Source: Trileptium ribeirensis
Taxonomy: Eukaryota > Nematoda > Enoplea > Enoplida > Thoracostomopsidae
Direction: 5' to 3'
NCBI GenBank assembly: GCA_030248225.1
Contig: JASANE010012178.1
Location: 62,001 to 126,000, forward strand
Length of the DNA stretch: 64,000 nt
The notes below the pieces were generated by a model, which had not been told where the DNA came from, searched no databases, and was given only the letters and a program-made list of their open reading frames with translations. The position numbers and the translations under genes were made by a program. The stretch's first letter is position 1; each line of letters opens with the position of its first letter. This document shows, one piece after another, positions 47,111 to 57,912 of this stretch.

Positions 47111-48489
47111 AACAGGTTGAGCATGAACACATTTAGAGCCTGAGATCGAGCACTGAAATGGTGCACAACAGACAAAGTGTTATGTCAAATTTTCGTAGTG
47201 CATTGTAAAAACAGAAAGATAACTCATATAACAACGAAGTGACTTATCGGGTCGAGACCCGCTTGGTCACGTTAGATGTCACAAAGAATAGCATACGCAA
47301 AGACGTGCAGAATTCCGGTCGGTGATTCCGCAGTAAGAAGAGAGGCTGGTTACTAGGGCGCTAATTTAGCGATCTTGGGGCGTTGAGGACGTGGAAACAC
47401 TGAGATCTTGCCTCGTAGGCCGATGCCCTGAAAAGAGGAGATTTGTCTGGTACGGCAGAAAAAGGGAATACCGAGGTGTCAAAATCAATTAAATAAACAC
47501 ACACATATATAGCTATACACTATACATATACCTAAGTAATACTCACATAGAACCACTGTCGTCAGCCACACTTAGCGTAAGTAGCGGCTGTTAGTTTCAA
47601 GTTGATGTGTTTGTCCCCTGGTTTAAAATTAAGTCCTCGTGTGATTATGGCCATTTCGGCCTTCTCAGGAAGCCCATGAAATTCCCTCTGAAAAATACTC
47701 GAGTCATTTTCCCGAACTTGGAGGGGTTAGACGGCTACGGGCCGACAAACGAGCCCGGCTGCCGTCATTTCCGAATAGTCGGAAACTACCGTATCCCTGA
47801 TTTAAGCTTTCAGCTTTTCGTTGTTTTCGTGACCATGGCGACGTGTATTACGCGCGACTATGGTTACGTACGTTGTTCAGCTTGCATAAATTTGATATTT
47901 TTGGTTTTGATCACTAACGTAGTAATGGGCTCGCTCGATTAACCAGTGGCCTCCTATTCCCGGACGGTCGGAAATTTGAAGTTTCAATGGGGAAATAGGG
48001 GCTAGTGGTCGAGTTCCGTTCGGGTCTCCTATCCTAACGCCAGTTAGAGACTCTATTGTATTCTTGTGTTTCTAAATTCAACCCTTAGACTGTAAACTTC
48101 TTATGGGCTCACGTGCGGCCGTCCAAACATACGATTATAATATAGTCATGCAATGCAATATCAATGACGAAATGGATGTACAAGATATCAATTGGTAACA
48201 CAATTATTAGTGACCATGGCACCATGCGACAAAAACTCCGTTCCTAAAAACCATGTCTGGTTGCATTTCACACGCATTTAAGTGATTTGACCGCTGAAAT
48301 CCTACAAAGCGCACGTAACGGGTCGGAACGGTCCTGTAACATGTCTGTGAGTAATGAACGCTATTCTTGAGGGCTACTAATTGAGCAGTGTATGTTGTTA
48401 AATGTAATATTTAGCTGAAAATGGTATATATGATATTCTAGAGCTGCGAGGAAACTATCATCGTGCATATTTAATTATAGACTAAGATC
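47111..48489. other. remainder of duplicated unit, copy 2, then unassigned sequence
   Basis: A plus-strand frame at 47607-47942 (111 codons) has a hydrophobic C-terminal half but no recognised family; it overlaps the duplicated segment. No other feature seen. Confidence 0.35.
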
Positions 48490-48740
48490 ATATGTGTCGA
48501 AAGGGTAGGGGTTACCCCTACGGGTTGGACCCCTACTCAAGCCTTATTTACCTTCAACTCAGGAAAAGTAGTGAAATGCGGCAAGTGACGGAAAAGTTTA
48601 GAGAAAAGTTGCACAAAAATTGAGGTGAAATTGGCATAAATTGGGGGTAAAATTGACAAAAATGAATAAGGCCGGTGGAGAGTTAGGAGGTCTACCCCCA
48701 GGAGCTCCACATCCTACTCTCCACCACGCCGACATTCTAC
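48490..48740. repeat. dispersed AAATTGGCAAAA-type repeat, copy 1
   Basis: A GGGTAGGGGTTACCCCTACGG head is followed by A-rich units such as AAAAGTTTAGAGAAAAGTTG and AAATTGACAAAAATGA, ending with a C-rich CTACCCCCAGGAGC. Similar architecture and words occur at 61380-61600. Non-coding. Confidence 0.4.
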
Positions 48741-48909
48741 CCTTAAGTCAGCAGACTTTCGACAGCTATGACTAAGGTTTATATATCTTATTTTGTGATC
48801 CGAGCCAGTGGGGGCTTTCGTTAGTCTAGGAGTATACCTAGAAATATGATCTCACTCCAGGAAAACAAATACATGATTAGACCAAGCAAACAAAGATATT
48901 GAAATATAT

Positions 48910-49254
48910 ATGACGTCAAACACAAGTTTATACACATTACTGGGCACTGACATTTTTCTATTACCCATCCTACTTATATTTTGCTATGTTATTATCAATT
49001 TTTACTGCATATTCTTTCAGTCAGTTTTGTTTTATGAATCTGGATTTTTGTCAAAGCAATGTCTACTGGAGCAGCGGTACATACTGGCTCACCATGAGCA
49101 ACTGCTCTGTAATCAATTAATGCTGTTGATCCGAAACACTAGGATAATAGTTAAAAAATTATTTGACATAATAGTTCCTTTTCTTGTTTGTTTGTTTGTT
49201 TGTTTTGCACTATCGGCTAAATGGTTCTATCACACAATAATAACTAAAATATAG
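48910..49254 (+). CDS. hypothetical 114-residue hydrophobic frame
   Basis: It is open from an ATG and has hydrophobic stretches at about residues 15-35 and 88-104. No family is recognised. The region is AT-rich, where hydrophobic codons arise by chance, and no splice or promoter support is visible. Listed only for completeness. Confidence 0.12.
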   Translation: MTSNTSLYTLLGTDIFLLPILLIFCYVIINFYCIFFQSVLFYESGFLSKQCLLEQRYILAHHEQLLCNQLMLLIRNTRIIVKKLFDIIVPFLVCLFVCFALSAKWFYHTIITKI

Positions 49255-49860
49255 AACGATGTATTTCAGCAGAATACAAATGAAATTCTACACTAAATAA
49301 ATGAAGGGTCTATTCAACAGTTTCACGTAATTAGTCCATGTCGAAGATACGGGCGGTAATTGTTGTACAGTTCGAATGGCGCCAAAACTAATTCGATCTG
49401 TTCCAAGGTAGTGAAAGAGCTATGAAATTTTATGTGAAATGCGTTATGAGGGATAATTTGGTAAATTTTTTAAGTTCCATTCCGAAGCGATTGGACTGAT
49501 TTTAATATAATATGACCCAGATAGAAATTCATATAAAGGTATAAAAACACTAGGAGGACATCAGAGGTGATCCTAGCTTTCCAAAAAGCGAAAAAAGCTG
49601 CTATCAAAAATATGACCAAAATGGACAGTTCCTAAACAATCTAATGAGTTGAATCGTATAATGTCAATATCGTTCGAACTTTAAAGTTGATCAATTTGCG
49701 GTTGGGCTGGGAGATTCCCAAATTAGGATAAACGCTAAGTAACAAGGGGACTAGCGTCGGAATTTGTCATTTCGGTAGTGTTGTCCTGTAATCGTTTCTA
49801 GTGTAGAACCTAACTGGGATTAATGCCAAACTTGTGTTTGTTTCAAATGTTCTATTCCAG
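49255..49860. other. upstream region of the secreted-protein gene, ending in a splice acceptor
   Basis: No coding sequence is seen. A good acceptor (GTTCTATTCCAG) ends at 49860, 39 bases before the chosen start codon. It could serve a 5' UTR intron or, if this is a nematode, spliced-leader addition. Confidence 0.35.
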
Positions 49861-49899
49861 CTTTTTTTACATTATATTGATAAAATTGAAATATATTCG

Positions 49900-50113
49900 A
49901 TGGATATAGGTCGTCTATGCAGCTACTTGCCTCTGCTTGTCGCTCTATTATCATTTTACTGCATTCGGCCGGCCATTTGCAAACGATCGGACTATATTGG
50001 TACTAAAAAGTTTAAAGAAATTGAGCGATGCGAAGACGAACGAAAACGCAATGGAAAAATTGTCAAAAAATTTTATCTAATTAAACGCGGTAATGTTGAA
50101 GATTGTACAACAG
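49900..50113 (+). CDS. secreted protein of unknown family, exon 1 with signal peptide
   Basis: I start at MDIGRLCSYLPLLVALLSFY (49900) rather than at the in-frame ATG 66 bases upstream. Here the first 20-28 residues form a standard signal peptide, with a short N-terminus, a leucine-rich core and a probable cleavage after the C of RPAIC. The mature part is basic and hydrophilic (KRSDYIGTKKFKEIERCEDE, then RKRNGKIVKKFYLIKRGNVE). The exon ends ACAG|GTTAGT in phase 1 and joins cleanly to 51917. The protein is expected to be secreted or lumenal. I do not recognise the family. Confidence 0.65.
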
Positions 50114-51916
50114 GTTAGTTTTTAGCTTTGTTTAGTATAACATCTTATGACTTTATCAAAACTTTCATATCAATTCAGTGACCTGATTAACATGTAAAGT
50201 GGGTGACCGAAACAATATGTTGTATTGTTTTGTATTCTTTCAGAAAATGTTATTCGAAAAAAAGTAGTACCTATGCCATGATTTGAATTTTTTTAAATGT
50301 AGCGAGATATATACACAAATGTATCAAACCTCATGTAGAATGTTATAAATACAGCAATTTCACGCAAACGTTCACGAATTTTAAACAACTATATTTTGTT
50401 GCCAATCACCACGTGATCCTAAACGCACGAAATTTGCTGAATTTTTGTGTTAAATCCATATTGATTGCAAATGTTTTACTCGAAATATCATAGTATTATG
50501 ACACTTATATATGCCGAATCGGCTGATACCGCGAATTATCAATTTTTCAACTGCTGTTAAACTTGAAGTTTAATTACCGAAATTGGAAAGAATTAAAGTA
50601 CAGAAATAGTGCAATGTTACTTATCTAAATTACGAATACTTTCAAATAATTTCTACTTTTAAAAATAATCTTTTTCATGTCATATAACACGGTTTAGGAT
50701 ATACTAGTCCTAAAAGGGCCAAGGTGTACCGATTTACATTAAAGCATTAAATCTTTATTGGTATTAATTGGAAACTATATTGGAACAACCGATATTAGTA
50801 TCTGGTTAGAAACATTTAGGTCGCCAGTTGGGTACCGTTGGGTTATAATTTAGGTAACCGTGTGGGATTAACTCATGTAACATGGTTTGATGAAAAGTGT
50901 TAATAACGTCGCTCCTTCCACGCTGATCAGTGTTACTACAAATTGATTTTGAGCATACGGACATTCAATCTTTGTCCTCATAGTATGTGTATGCGCTAAA
51001 TACACTCTGCAAAATTGAAAAGAAATGTTAAAATATTGTTAAACTCACAAATTATTCGAAAACTATCGTAATTTAAATAAGTATAAGGTTTTATAGTTGT
51101 TCTTTAACTTTTTCTAATTTAGCTCTCAAAACTTCAGTTTCAGGGGTAGTTAGAAATTGGCCCGTTAAGCCATTTCCGTGTACGATACATAATGCCATGA
51201 TATTTTAAATTTAAATTAAATTTAGCTTAATTTTAATTAAAACAGCGTGTAATTGAAAAGGTAATTTCTAGCATACAGTATGATCCTTCTTACCACCGAG
51301 ATAAGTATTTAATTTTGGTTCACGTAATTTTTTTGAATGTACGTTGATACACCTGTATGTTTTGCCCAGTCCATCGATATAATATGTAACGGACTGTGCG
51401 GTTTTACGATATTAAATATGTGACCTCTTTGAAAACTTTAGGCAGACTAAATCTATAAATACCATACTAATGGAATTTTATCTTAAGATATATAATGTCT
51501 AATACCAATAAAGATTCGCGATTGCTGCCCGTGATATTGCTGAAATGGCATAAACACTTTCTATGTGTGTACTGGCTTCTCTTCACGACGTTTGTTTGGA
51601 AAATTCTGGCTACTAATGCCGCAAAACGAGAGATCAATATGATTCGCCGACTGCTCCGCTGCGTAATGCAACACATTCCATACTTCAATAGCGCTCTTAA
51701 TACAAATAGCATGATGACTTTTGAATAATTGCTTTTTCTTATATTTGAACTGAGACCAATAAATGTGATGTTTAAAATTTCATTTATTCATATATTGTCG
51801 TTATTATAATTTTGGTTTAAATTGAGTTACCACGTCCTGTTTAGTGCGTCCATGTGGTTTGCCTATTTTTATATGTTAGCCGTATTTAGTGTGTACTTAA
51901 GAACTATATTTTTTAG
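50114..51916 (+). other. intron 1 of the secreted-protein gene
   Basis: 1803 bp, GTTAGT...TTTTTTAG, phase 1. AT-rich. A 77-codon frame at 51495-51728 has no support as an exon in phase. Confidence 0.6.
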
Positions 51917-52032
51917 GCAAAACACATGTTGAAATGCGAAAACTTGTGCTACGAAATGACGCAGAGAAAGGCGAATCTGACAGCTTTCCGAAGGGAGAAG
52001 TTCTTGAAATCCCTGGCTGCTTCAGTATTGAT
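51917..52032 (+). CDS. secreted protein of unknown family, exon 2
   Basis: Thirty-nine codons including the split glycine. Acceptor ATTTTTTAG, donor GAT|GTAAAT, ending in phase 0. The product reads GKTHVEMRKLVLRNDAEKGE then SDSFPKGEVLEIPGCFSID. Its charged, cysteine-poor composition continues the style of exon 1. It is too short to show in long-frame searches and is supported by matching phase on both sides. Confidence 0.6.
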
Positions 52033-53816
52033 GTAAATATATATTGGATTTAAAAAGAATAACCGCATACAATGATTGGTGTATCTTCGTCAGATATTCT
52101 GGCTTACAACCGTTATCATAAATTTCTTCAAAATAAACCAGTTCTCCGAATTGACTATGTCGAACTTTATCGTTTGCATGAATTTCAATATTGGATAATG
52201 GCTTAGCATATGAGCTATGACCATGATTGGAAATTGTTGCAATTGGAAATTTATTATGCGTTACAACCACTAATTATTGCACTTTAAATCATCTTTGATG
52301 TTATAAAAATCCAAATAAGACGTTATTTGTTTTTTTGATACTTCTTTGTCCAAAATATCGTTCTGTGCATCTCGTCGCTGAATTTGCCTTATATATTTAG
52401 ACAAATATATTTTGCAAATAGTCGTGTTGTATGTGCTTTGGTCAGGAATTGTAGGCCTAGTTAAGAATAGTTATCAAAATTGTTCCCTATGTCTTCCTAT
52501 AATGTAAATGCGTACAATATTTTGGCAGCCTTTTCTCAGACATATTACTTAAAACATTCTATTGAATACTGGGCAGTAGCTTCATTCCGTGAAGCAATTG
52601 GTAATTTGGAGATGAAAAGTAGGGAGAACGATCTGCTAGCCTTGTTGTATGACCAATGGCGCGGGTGTCTGTAGTTAGCGTTGGCATCCTGCTTATAAGG
52701 TATATATTGATACAGCCGTTGAGGAACATGGCAATTAAGAAATTTATAGCCGTAGTTTGCCCATGCCAGGTTATTTCTGGTCAAAACCTAGATAAATTAA
52801 GTCGTACCAGTTTAGTTGTTGAGTATATGGATAAGTTAAGAATTATTCGGACCATTCGGCGCTGTAATTTTTCCAGTTTTTCTATTTGGCATAGAATAAA
52901 ACAGAGCAACTAGGCAAGCCGTACTGGAAAAGCGGACGAATATATCAAACGTAAACTTCACGCAATATTGACACTGATCTCATGTGATAGTACAATCGTT
53001 TGAGGAGAAATATCCGGTAAGCTAAATATACTGTATGGCTTATTGAATAAATAATGCTTTGAGGCTATAAGTCTTTTGATATAGTTAATTCAATATGACT
53101 CATGTTTATGAGATTCCACAAAGGATACCTGACCGTCACCCAAATATATTGGATATGACGATGAAATATTTTTAGTATAAACATAGCATTTGTCTAAGCT
53201 TTTGGTCGAATAGGTAATATTAATTGATAGGATAGCTTCCATATATAAAGCAGCGGCTAAAATTCGTTATGGCGTGCAAATTGAAAAATAGCTTTCGTAT
53301 AAGATGGACGCCGCTTTGGCTATTGAAATGGGCTTGCACCGAAAATTCGAGCAATCATAATGTTTTCGAAATGAAGCATGACTCATCGTTGTTTGCCTAA
53401 ATTTTATAATCATTAACATTGTTGACATGCCCTTTAGCGCATCACGTTAGCCAAAACAGCGTACATTTCGAATCCATATGATATCCAATTTTTTCGGCTT
53501 ACTTTGCACATGCTTCGTTATTCGCTGGTTTTGCGGGGTGCCATAGGGACACCAACAACAGCTTCTAAAAATGGCCACATAAATAGTGAGAGAGGCTCGC
53601 AGCTAAACGACCAGGGTCAATTCACCGTTGCCACAAATTTTTTTTTCAACATTACGTGAAACGCACACAATAACTCAAGCATGAAAGGGTTAAATGTTTG
53701 AACGACGAAATTGAATCCAGTGTTTGAGTAAAATTTTATAAATAAAGTTCGTCAAATTTTTCTCAGTGAATTATCGTTTTTTGCTAACGCCATATATTAC
53801 AATATATTCATTTTAG
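52033..53816 (+). other. intron 2 of the secreted-protein gene
   Basis: 1784 bp, phase 0, ending TTCATTTTAG. Two frames (52480-52674 and 52656-52913) occur inside without recognisable domains; no nested gene is called. Confidence 0.55.
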
Positions 53817-53989
53817 TCAAGCGTTTTCATAAAAGATACCAAATTTACAAGTGAACTCAGACGTGGAGAAGCTAATATGATGGTGCATATAAAGTGGAAA
53901 ATGACTGAAGATAACCCGTTCGATGGTTTTAACGATCTCCGATGTAAAAATTCCGATAAACGTGGATGTGGCGGATCGGGGAATGACTG
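53817..53989 (+). CDS. secreted protein of unknown family, exon 3 (cysteine-rich)
   Basis: Acceptor ATTCATTTTAG, donor TG|GTATGG, phase 2 at the end. The product reads SSVFIKDTKFTSELRRGEAN, then MMVHIKWKMTEDNPFDGFND, then LRCKNSDKRGCGGSGND. It ends in a C-x6-C-G-G-x-G motif likely to be disulphide-bonded in an extracellular protein. The next recognised exon starts in the compatible phase, but every visible acceptor places an A after TG. This would make a TGA codon. So an unseen exon, another donor, or a broken gene must be considered. Confidence 0.55.
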
Positions 53990-54429
53990 GTATGGATTGC
54001 ATGTCTTTATTACTAGCGTTAATTGTTGTAACAATACTTTATTTCATAATGGTTTTTCGATGCACAGTGACTAATAAGCTATGATTGTTTTACTAATTGT
54101 TTCGTTTAATGATTGGGATGTTGTTGTAGTCTTCTTGTTTGGAATGTTTTCGATTCATATTTCTATTGTCATTTATATTACAGACATGACTTAACTAATA
54201 TATTAATTTTTGTTTATTCATTCCTTGTGCCCGATTAACCCTAGGTGGTTTAATAAACCTACAGAATTTCAGAAAATATAACCTCTCAAATTTCGTAAAT
54301 TTCATAAAATAAAATTTCCAAAATTCCGTGGATAACTGCGTAAAAACAGAATTCTCAATGTCCCTCGGAATATTAAACGTACAAATTTCTAAACATCCTA
54401 TAATTTTAGTCACTCTTTTATAATTTGTA

Positions 54430-55440
54430 TGATAATAATTTAATACAATTATTGTGCGACGTCATTTTGCTACAAATTGTATAGAAAATAACACATATTA
54501 CAGGCAATTATGTGGCAACCAAATATTACATCGATTGTGTAACAACTTGTGCATAATGTATGATAATGTTAACATAAGTTCTAGCAAATGTAACACAACA
54601 AATGTATGATTTATTGTGCATAATTTGTATTGAGTGTAACACAGAACATGTAAGTTCTTTTAACACATAACATAATATTATTTATGTATCCTTTGTATGA
54701 ATTTATACATAAGAATTGTATGATTTGTTACACATACCTTGTGTATGAAATTATATGCAACTTATGCATGATAAGTTTTACACATCATATGTATGAAATT
54801 GCATACAAAAATGTATGATTATTTGTACACAAATGTTTGAAATTTCAGAATTTCATAATTGAATGTTTTGTAGCACATAATTTTTGAAGCAAAATAAAAC
54901 AAATTAAAGCAAAAAATTACAAAAAAGCACAAAAATTAGTACAAAAAGTGCAATCATGTCAAAACATTCATACAATAGGTGTATCTTACTTCGTACAAAT
55001 ATTTATAAAAATTCATACATTACATATATTGTATTTAACAGGAAATATATGAAAATTTATACTTTAAATATATTTTATTTCATACAGATACATATTAAAA
55101 TTCATATATCGCATACGTTGATTTTAATACAATATATTCAAATTCATACAATGCATGCATAATGTATTTGTGCAAATATATGTGAAGATTTTTACGTTAT
55201 GAGACAAATTTCATACTATAATGTGCTAAAATCCTACCAACTACATTTGTATATTTTATACAACCAGATCTGAAAATTCAGACAAAAGGCAATACCTCCG
55301 AATAAAACTCAATACAAAATTGTTTGAAATTTGTACAATACAAATGTGTGAATTGTCGCACTTAAATTGTGTATGGAAACCAGACCACACAAATATATGA
55401 CATAATACACATATATGTATCACACATATATTATTTTTAA
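54430..55440. repeat. degenerate interspersed TGTATGA/ACACAT repeats
   Basis: Over about 1 kb, words such as TGTGTATGA, ACACATAA, TTCATACA and CAAATGTATGA recur every 20-40 bases in both senses. The first half favours TGTATGA-type words, the second half their complements. It looks like an old, diverged satellite or foldback sequence. Confidence 0.6.
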
Positions 55441-56576
55441 GAGCGCATATAATTCAAAGTCCTAATTTTTGTCGGTACTTAAATATAATATATCTTATTT
55501 TCCAAAACTCAAGTGAGAATCTCAAGTAACCCTCAAGGCTTTTCAGTATAACCACGAGGTTGTATCGTTATATTGTTAATAGTTATATCGTTAAAACTAA
55601 TATCAAAGCGATGTGGCTTCATGAGGCGGCAGCGTTACGCCTAAGGTTCACACTTAGTCTACAGCTTGTATAAGTACAGAAATTATAAGCCACAACGATT
55701 ATTTCTGAAAATTATGCCTCTCTGTAGTACCGTGAAACTACATATTACTAGATACATTATTTTTAGTATTTTTACTAACTCAAGTAACAACACTGGTTTA
55801 CTGAGCTAGTTCTTGTTCCAGTTACCACTGCGATTACTGCAACACTTTTGTGCCACAATTTAACTCGTTGACGAATGTGACTGAGATCAGCTGTCCATCT
55901 CATATTGGACTAAATAAAGTTAAACAGTAAGTTAGTTGGTTTTGCCTCTTGTGTTACCAATTCTACGTTTAATGTTGCCTGAATTTAACAAGAATCTTGC
56001 TGCCACTCCGTGTATAAAATTTATGGAGATAGCGAAACAATTTATTCAACGGGGCTCTTTAAATTTATTGTGACTGTGATTTTTAAAATTTTAAAATGAA
56101 TTGCAACCCTCTAGACTCAACATGCGTTTGTATTATTCAGTCAATTCACAGCGGGCTGGTATACTTTTTAGACCGTAGGCAAAAACAACTAAGTAACTAG
56201 TAGTTCCTTTCCTGGGTGCCCTTATATTCTCATTCATACAACAGACGATGCTAAAACAATAGCATGGAGGATCCTTAACTACTATACTGCGACAGCAGGT
56301 TGCAAATTTTTCATTCAGTATAAAGTGATTCGTACACTAGCAATACCACCAAGTTGTTTAGTTGCATCAATTATTTCTATAATAGCCGGAGGACACATTA
56401 CTGGATACCACCTTATTAGACATTTACTAAAATGTTAAAGCTAAAATTAACTAGCAAAAAAACCAAAAGTTATATTTTGATGAATAGAAAAATCAGGAGT
56501 ATGTAAACATTATTAAGTGCAAAAAATCTAATGTATTAATGCAAAAAATTAGTAAGCCTTGGTCCTCCTACAAATG

Positions 56577-56660
56577 ATTATAAGTTTCTTCAACGTTACA
56601 TTAGCCATAAGTGCATTGGTGAGACTTATGGCTAATATAACAATAATTGAAACTTATAAT
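56577..56660. ncRNA. candidate miRNA-precursor-like hairpin
   Basis: The 36-base left arm (ATTATAAGTTTC...TTAGCCATAAGT) pairs with the right arm (ACTTATGGCTAA...GAAACTTATAAT) around an 11-base loop. The 12 pairs at each end are perfect, and the middle 12 are about half paired. The total of 84 nt is that of a typical animal pre-miRNA. It is in an intron and could be transcribed from either strand. A tiny foldback transposon is the alternative, so this is a structural candidate only. Confidence 0.35.
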
Positions 56661-57060
56661 TTCTTTAATGTCTTAGTGATAAACTTGTGTTTCTAAATAA
56701 ACCTAGGTAGAATTTGACTATAAAAAGGTATATACCAATCTTTTACGTCCTATTAAATTTCAAGTATTAGGTCAATGATACTGATTTTAAAACCCAGTAA
56801 TGTGAAAAAGATGTACTAATAGCGAAAATGTGGCATAAATTCCTTTGATACGCCTAAAAATAGTCACAAGTTACAAAACAGTGATAATATTAGACCAAAC
56901 TACTGTGGTAAATTGCTTATAATTATGAACACAAACTTTATTATTAATGGTTATGATTTCCCCGGAATGATATTATAATGAATACCAAAAGTTGCCAAAT
57001 ACAACAGCGTATTTTTAAGTTATTTTAAATGAATGCGATATCTTAATCGTAATTTTGCAG

Positions 57061-57785
57061 AAATAATATTTGTGTCGATAGCTAGGAAGCCTAGATGAGA
57101 ACGGTGACGGCGATCCGAACTTTATTTGTTTTCCTGAAATAATTATACGCGATTTTTTTTAATTATTTTAAATGAACGCCATCGCGTTAATCGTAATTTT
57201 GCAGAAATAATATTTGTATCGATGACTGGGAAGGCTTAGATGAGAACGGCGACGGCGATCCGGACTTTATTTGTTTTCATTAATTAATTATACGCGAATT
57301 TTTTTAATTATTTTAAATGAACGCCATCGCGTTAATCGTAATTTTGCAGAAATAATATTTGTGTCGATGACTGGGAAGGCTTAGATGAGAACGGCGACGG
57401 CGATCCGGACTATATTTGTTTTCATTAATTAATTATGCGTGAATTTTTTTTAATTATTTTAAATGAACGCCATCGCGTTAATCGTAATTTTGCAGAAATA
57501 ATATTTGTGTCGATGACTGGGAAGGCTTAGATGAGAACGGCGACGGTGATCCGGACATTATTTGTTTTCATTAATTAATTATACGCGAATTTTTTTTTAA
57601 TTATTTTAAATGAACGCCATCGCGTTAATCGTAATTTTGCAGAAATAATATTTGTGTCGATGACTGGGAAGGCTTAGATGAGAACGGCGACGGCGATCCG
57701 GACTTTATTTGTTTTCCTGAAATAATTATACGCGATTTTTTAATTATTTTAAATGAACGCCATCGCGTTAATCGTAATTTTGCAG
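57061..57785 (+). repeat. tandem array of partial exons with splice acceptors, five decoy copies
   Basis: Copies begin after TTTTGCAG at 57061, 57205, 57350, 57496 and 57643, and the real exon at 57786. The spacing is 144, 145, 146, 147 and 143 bp. Each unit has the intron tail (GAACGCCATCGCG, TTAATCGTAATTTTGCAG) and about 70 bp of the exon, coding NNICVDDWEGLDENGDGDPD and FICF. It then runs into AATTATACGCG and TTTTTTAATTATTTT, with stops and no donor. Copy 1 is the most diverged (it has an early TAG). Copies 2-5 keep the coding part almost unchanged. Confidence 0.92.
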
Positions 57786-57912
57786 AAATAATATTTGTGT
57801 CGATGACTGGGAAGGCTTAGATGAGAACGGCGACGGCGATCCGGACTTTATTTGCTTTCCGGAATTCAAAGTTTATCGTGAATTGGCAGAGACAGTCGGA
57901 ACGTATAGCTAT
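57786..57912 (+). CDS. secreted protein of unknown family, calcium-loop exon
   Basis: Acceptor TAATTTTGCAG, donor TAT|GTAAGT, 42 full codons after one split-codon base. The product reads NNICVDDWEGLDENGDGDPD, FICFPEFKVYRELAETVGTY and SY. D-E-N-G-D-G-D-P-D fits the D-x-D/N-x-D-G-x-x-D calcium-binding loop found in EF hands and thrombospondin type 3 repeats; two cysteines bracket it. That pattern supports an extracellular, possibly calcium-stabilised, domain. It is the only unit of the six-unit array with a full exon end and donor. The phase-0 end joins 62142. Loop identity is a motif reading, not a family match. Confidence 0.65.

Larger units (their letters stand above)
53990..57060 (+). other. 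intron 3 of the secreted-protein gene
   Basis: It contains the TGTATGA-rich repeat (54430-55440) and the miRNA-like hairpin (56577-56660). I looked for a small cysteine-rich exon that would restore the frame. A candidate acceptor at 54503 (ATTACAG|GCAATT) opens a frame with several cysteines, but it lies in repetitive sequence and has no good donor. Confidence 0.45.

Noticed and set aside
57061..57912. CRISPR-like regular repeats
   Set aside because: The units are directly adjacent, coding at one end, with no unique spacers, and the setting is an intron-bearing eukaryotic gene.
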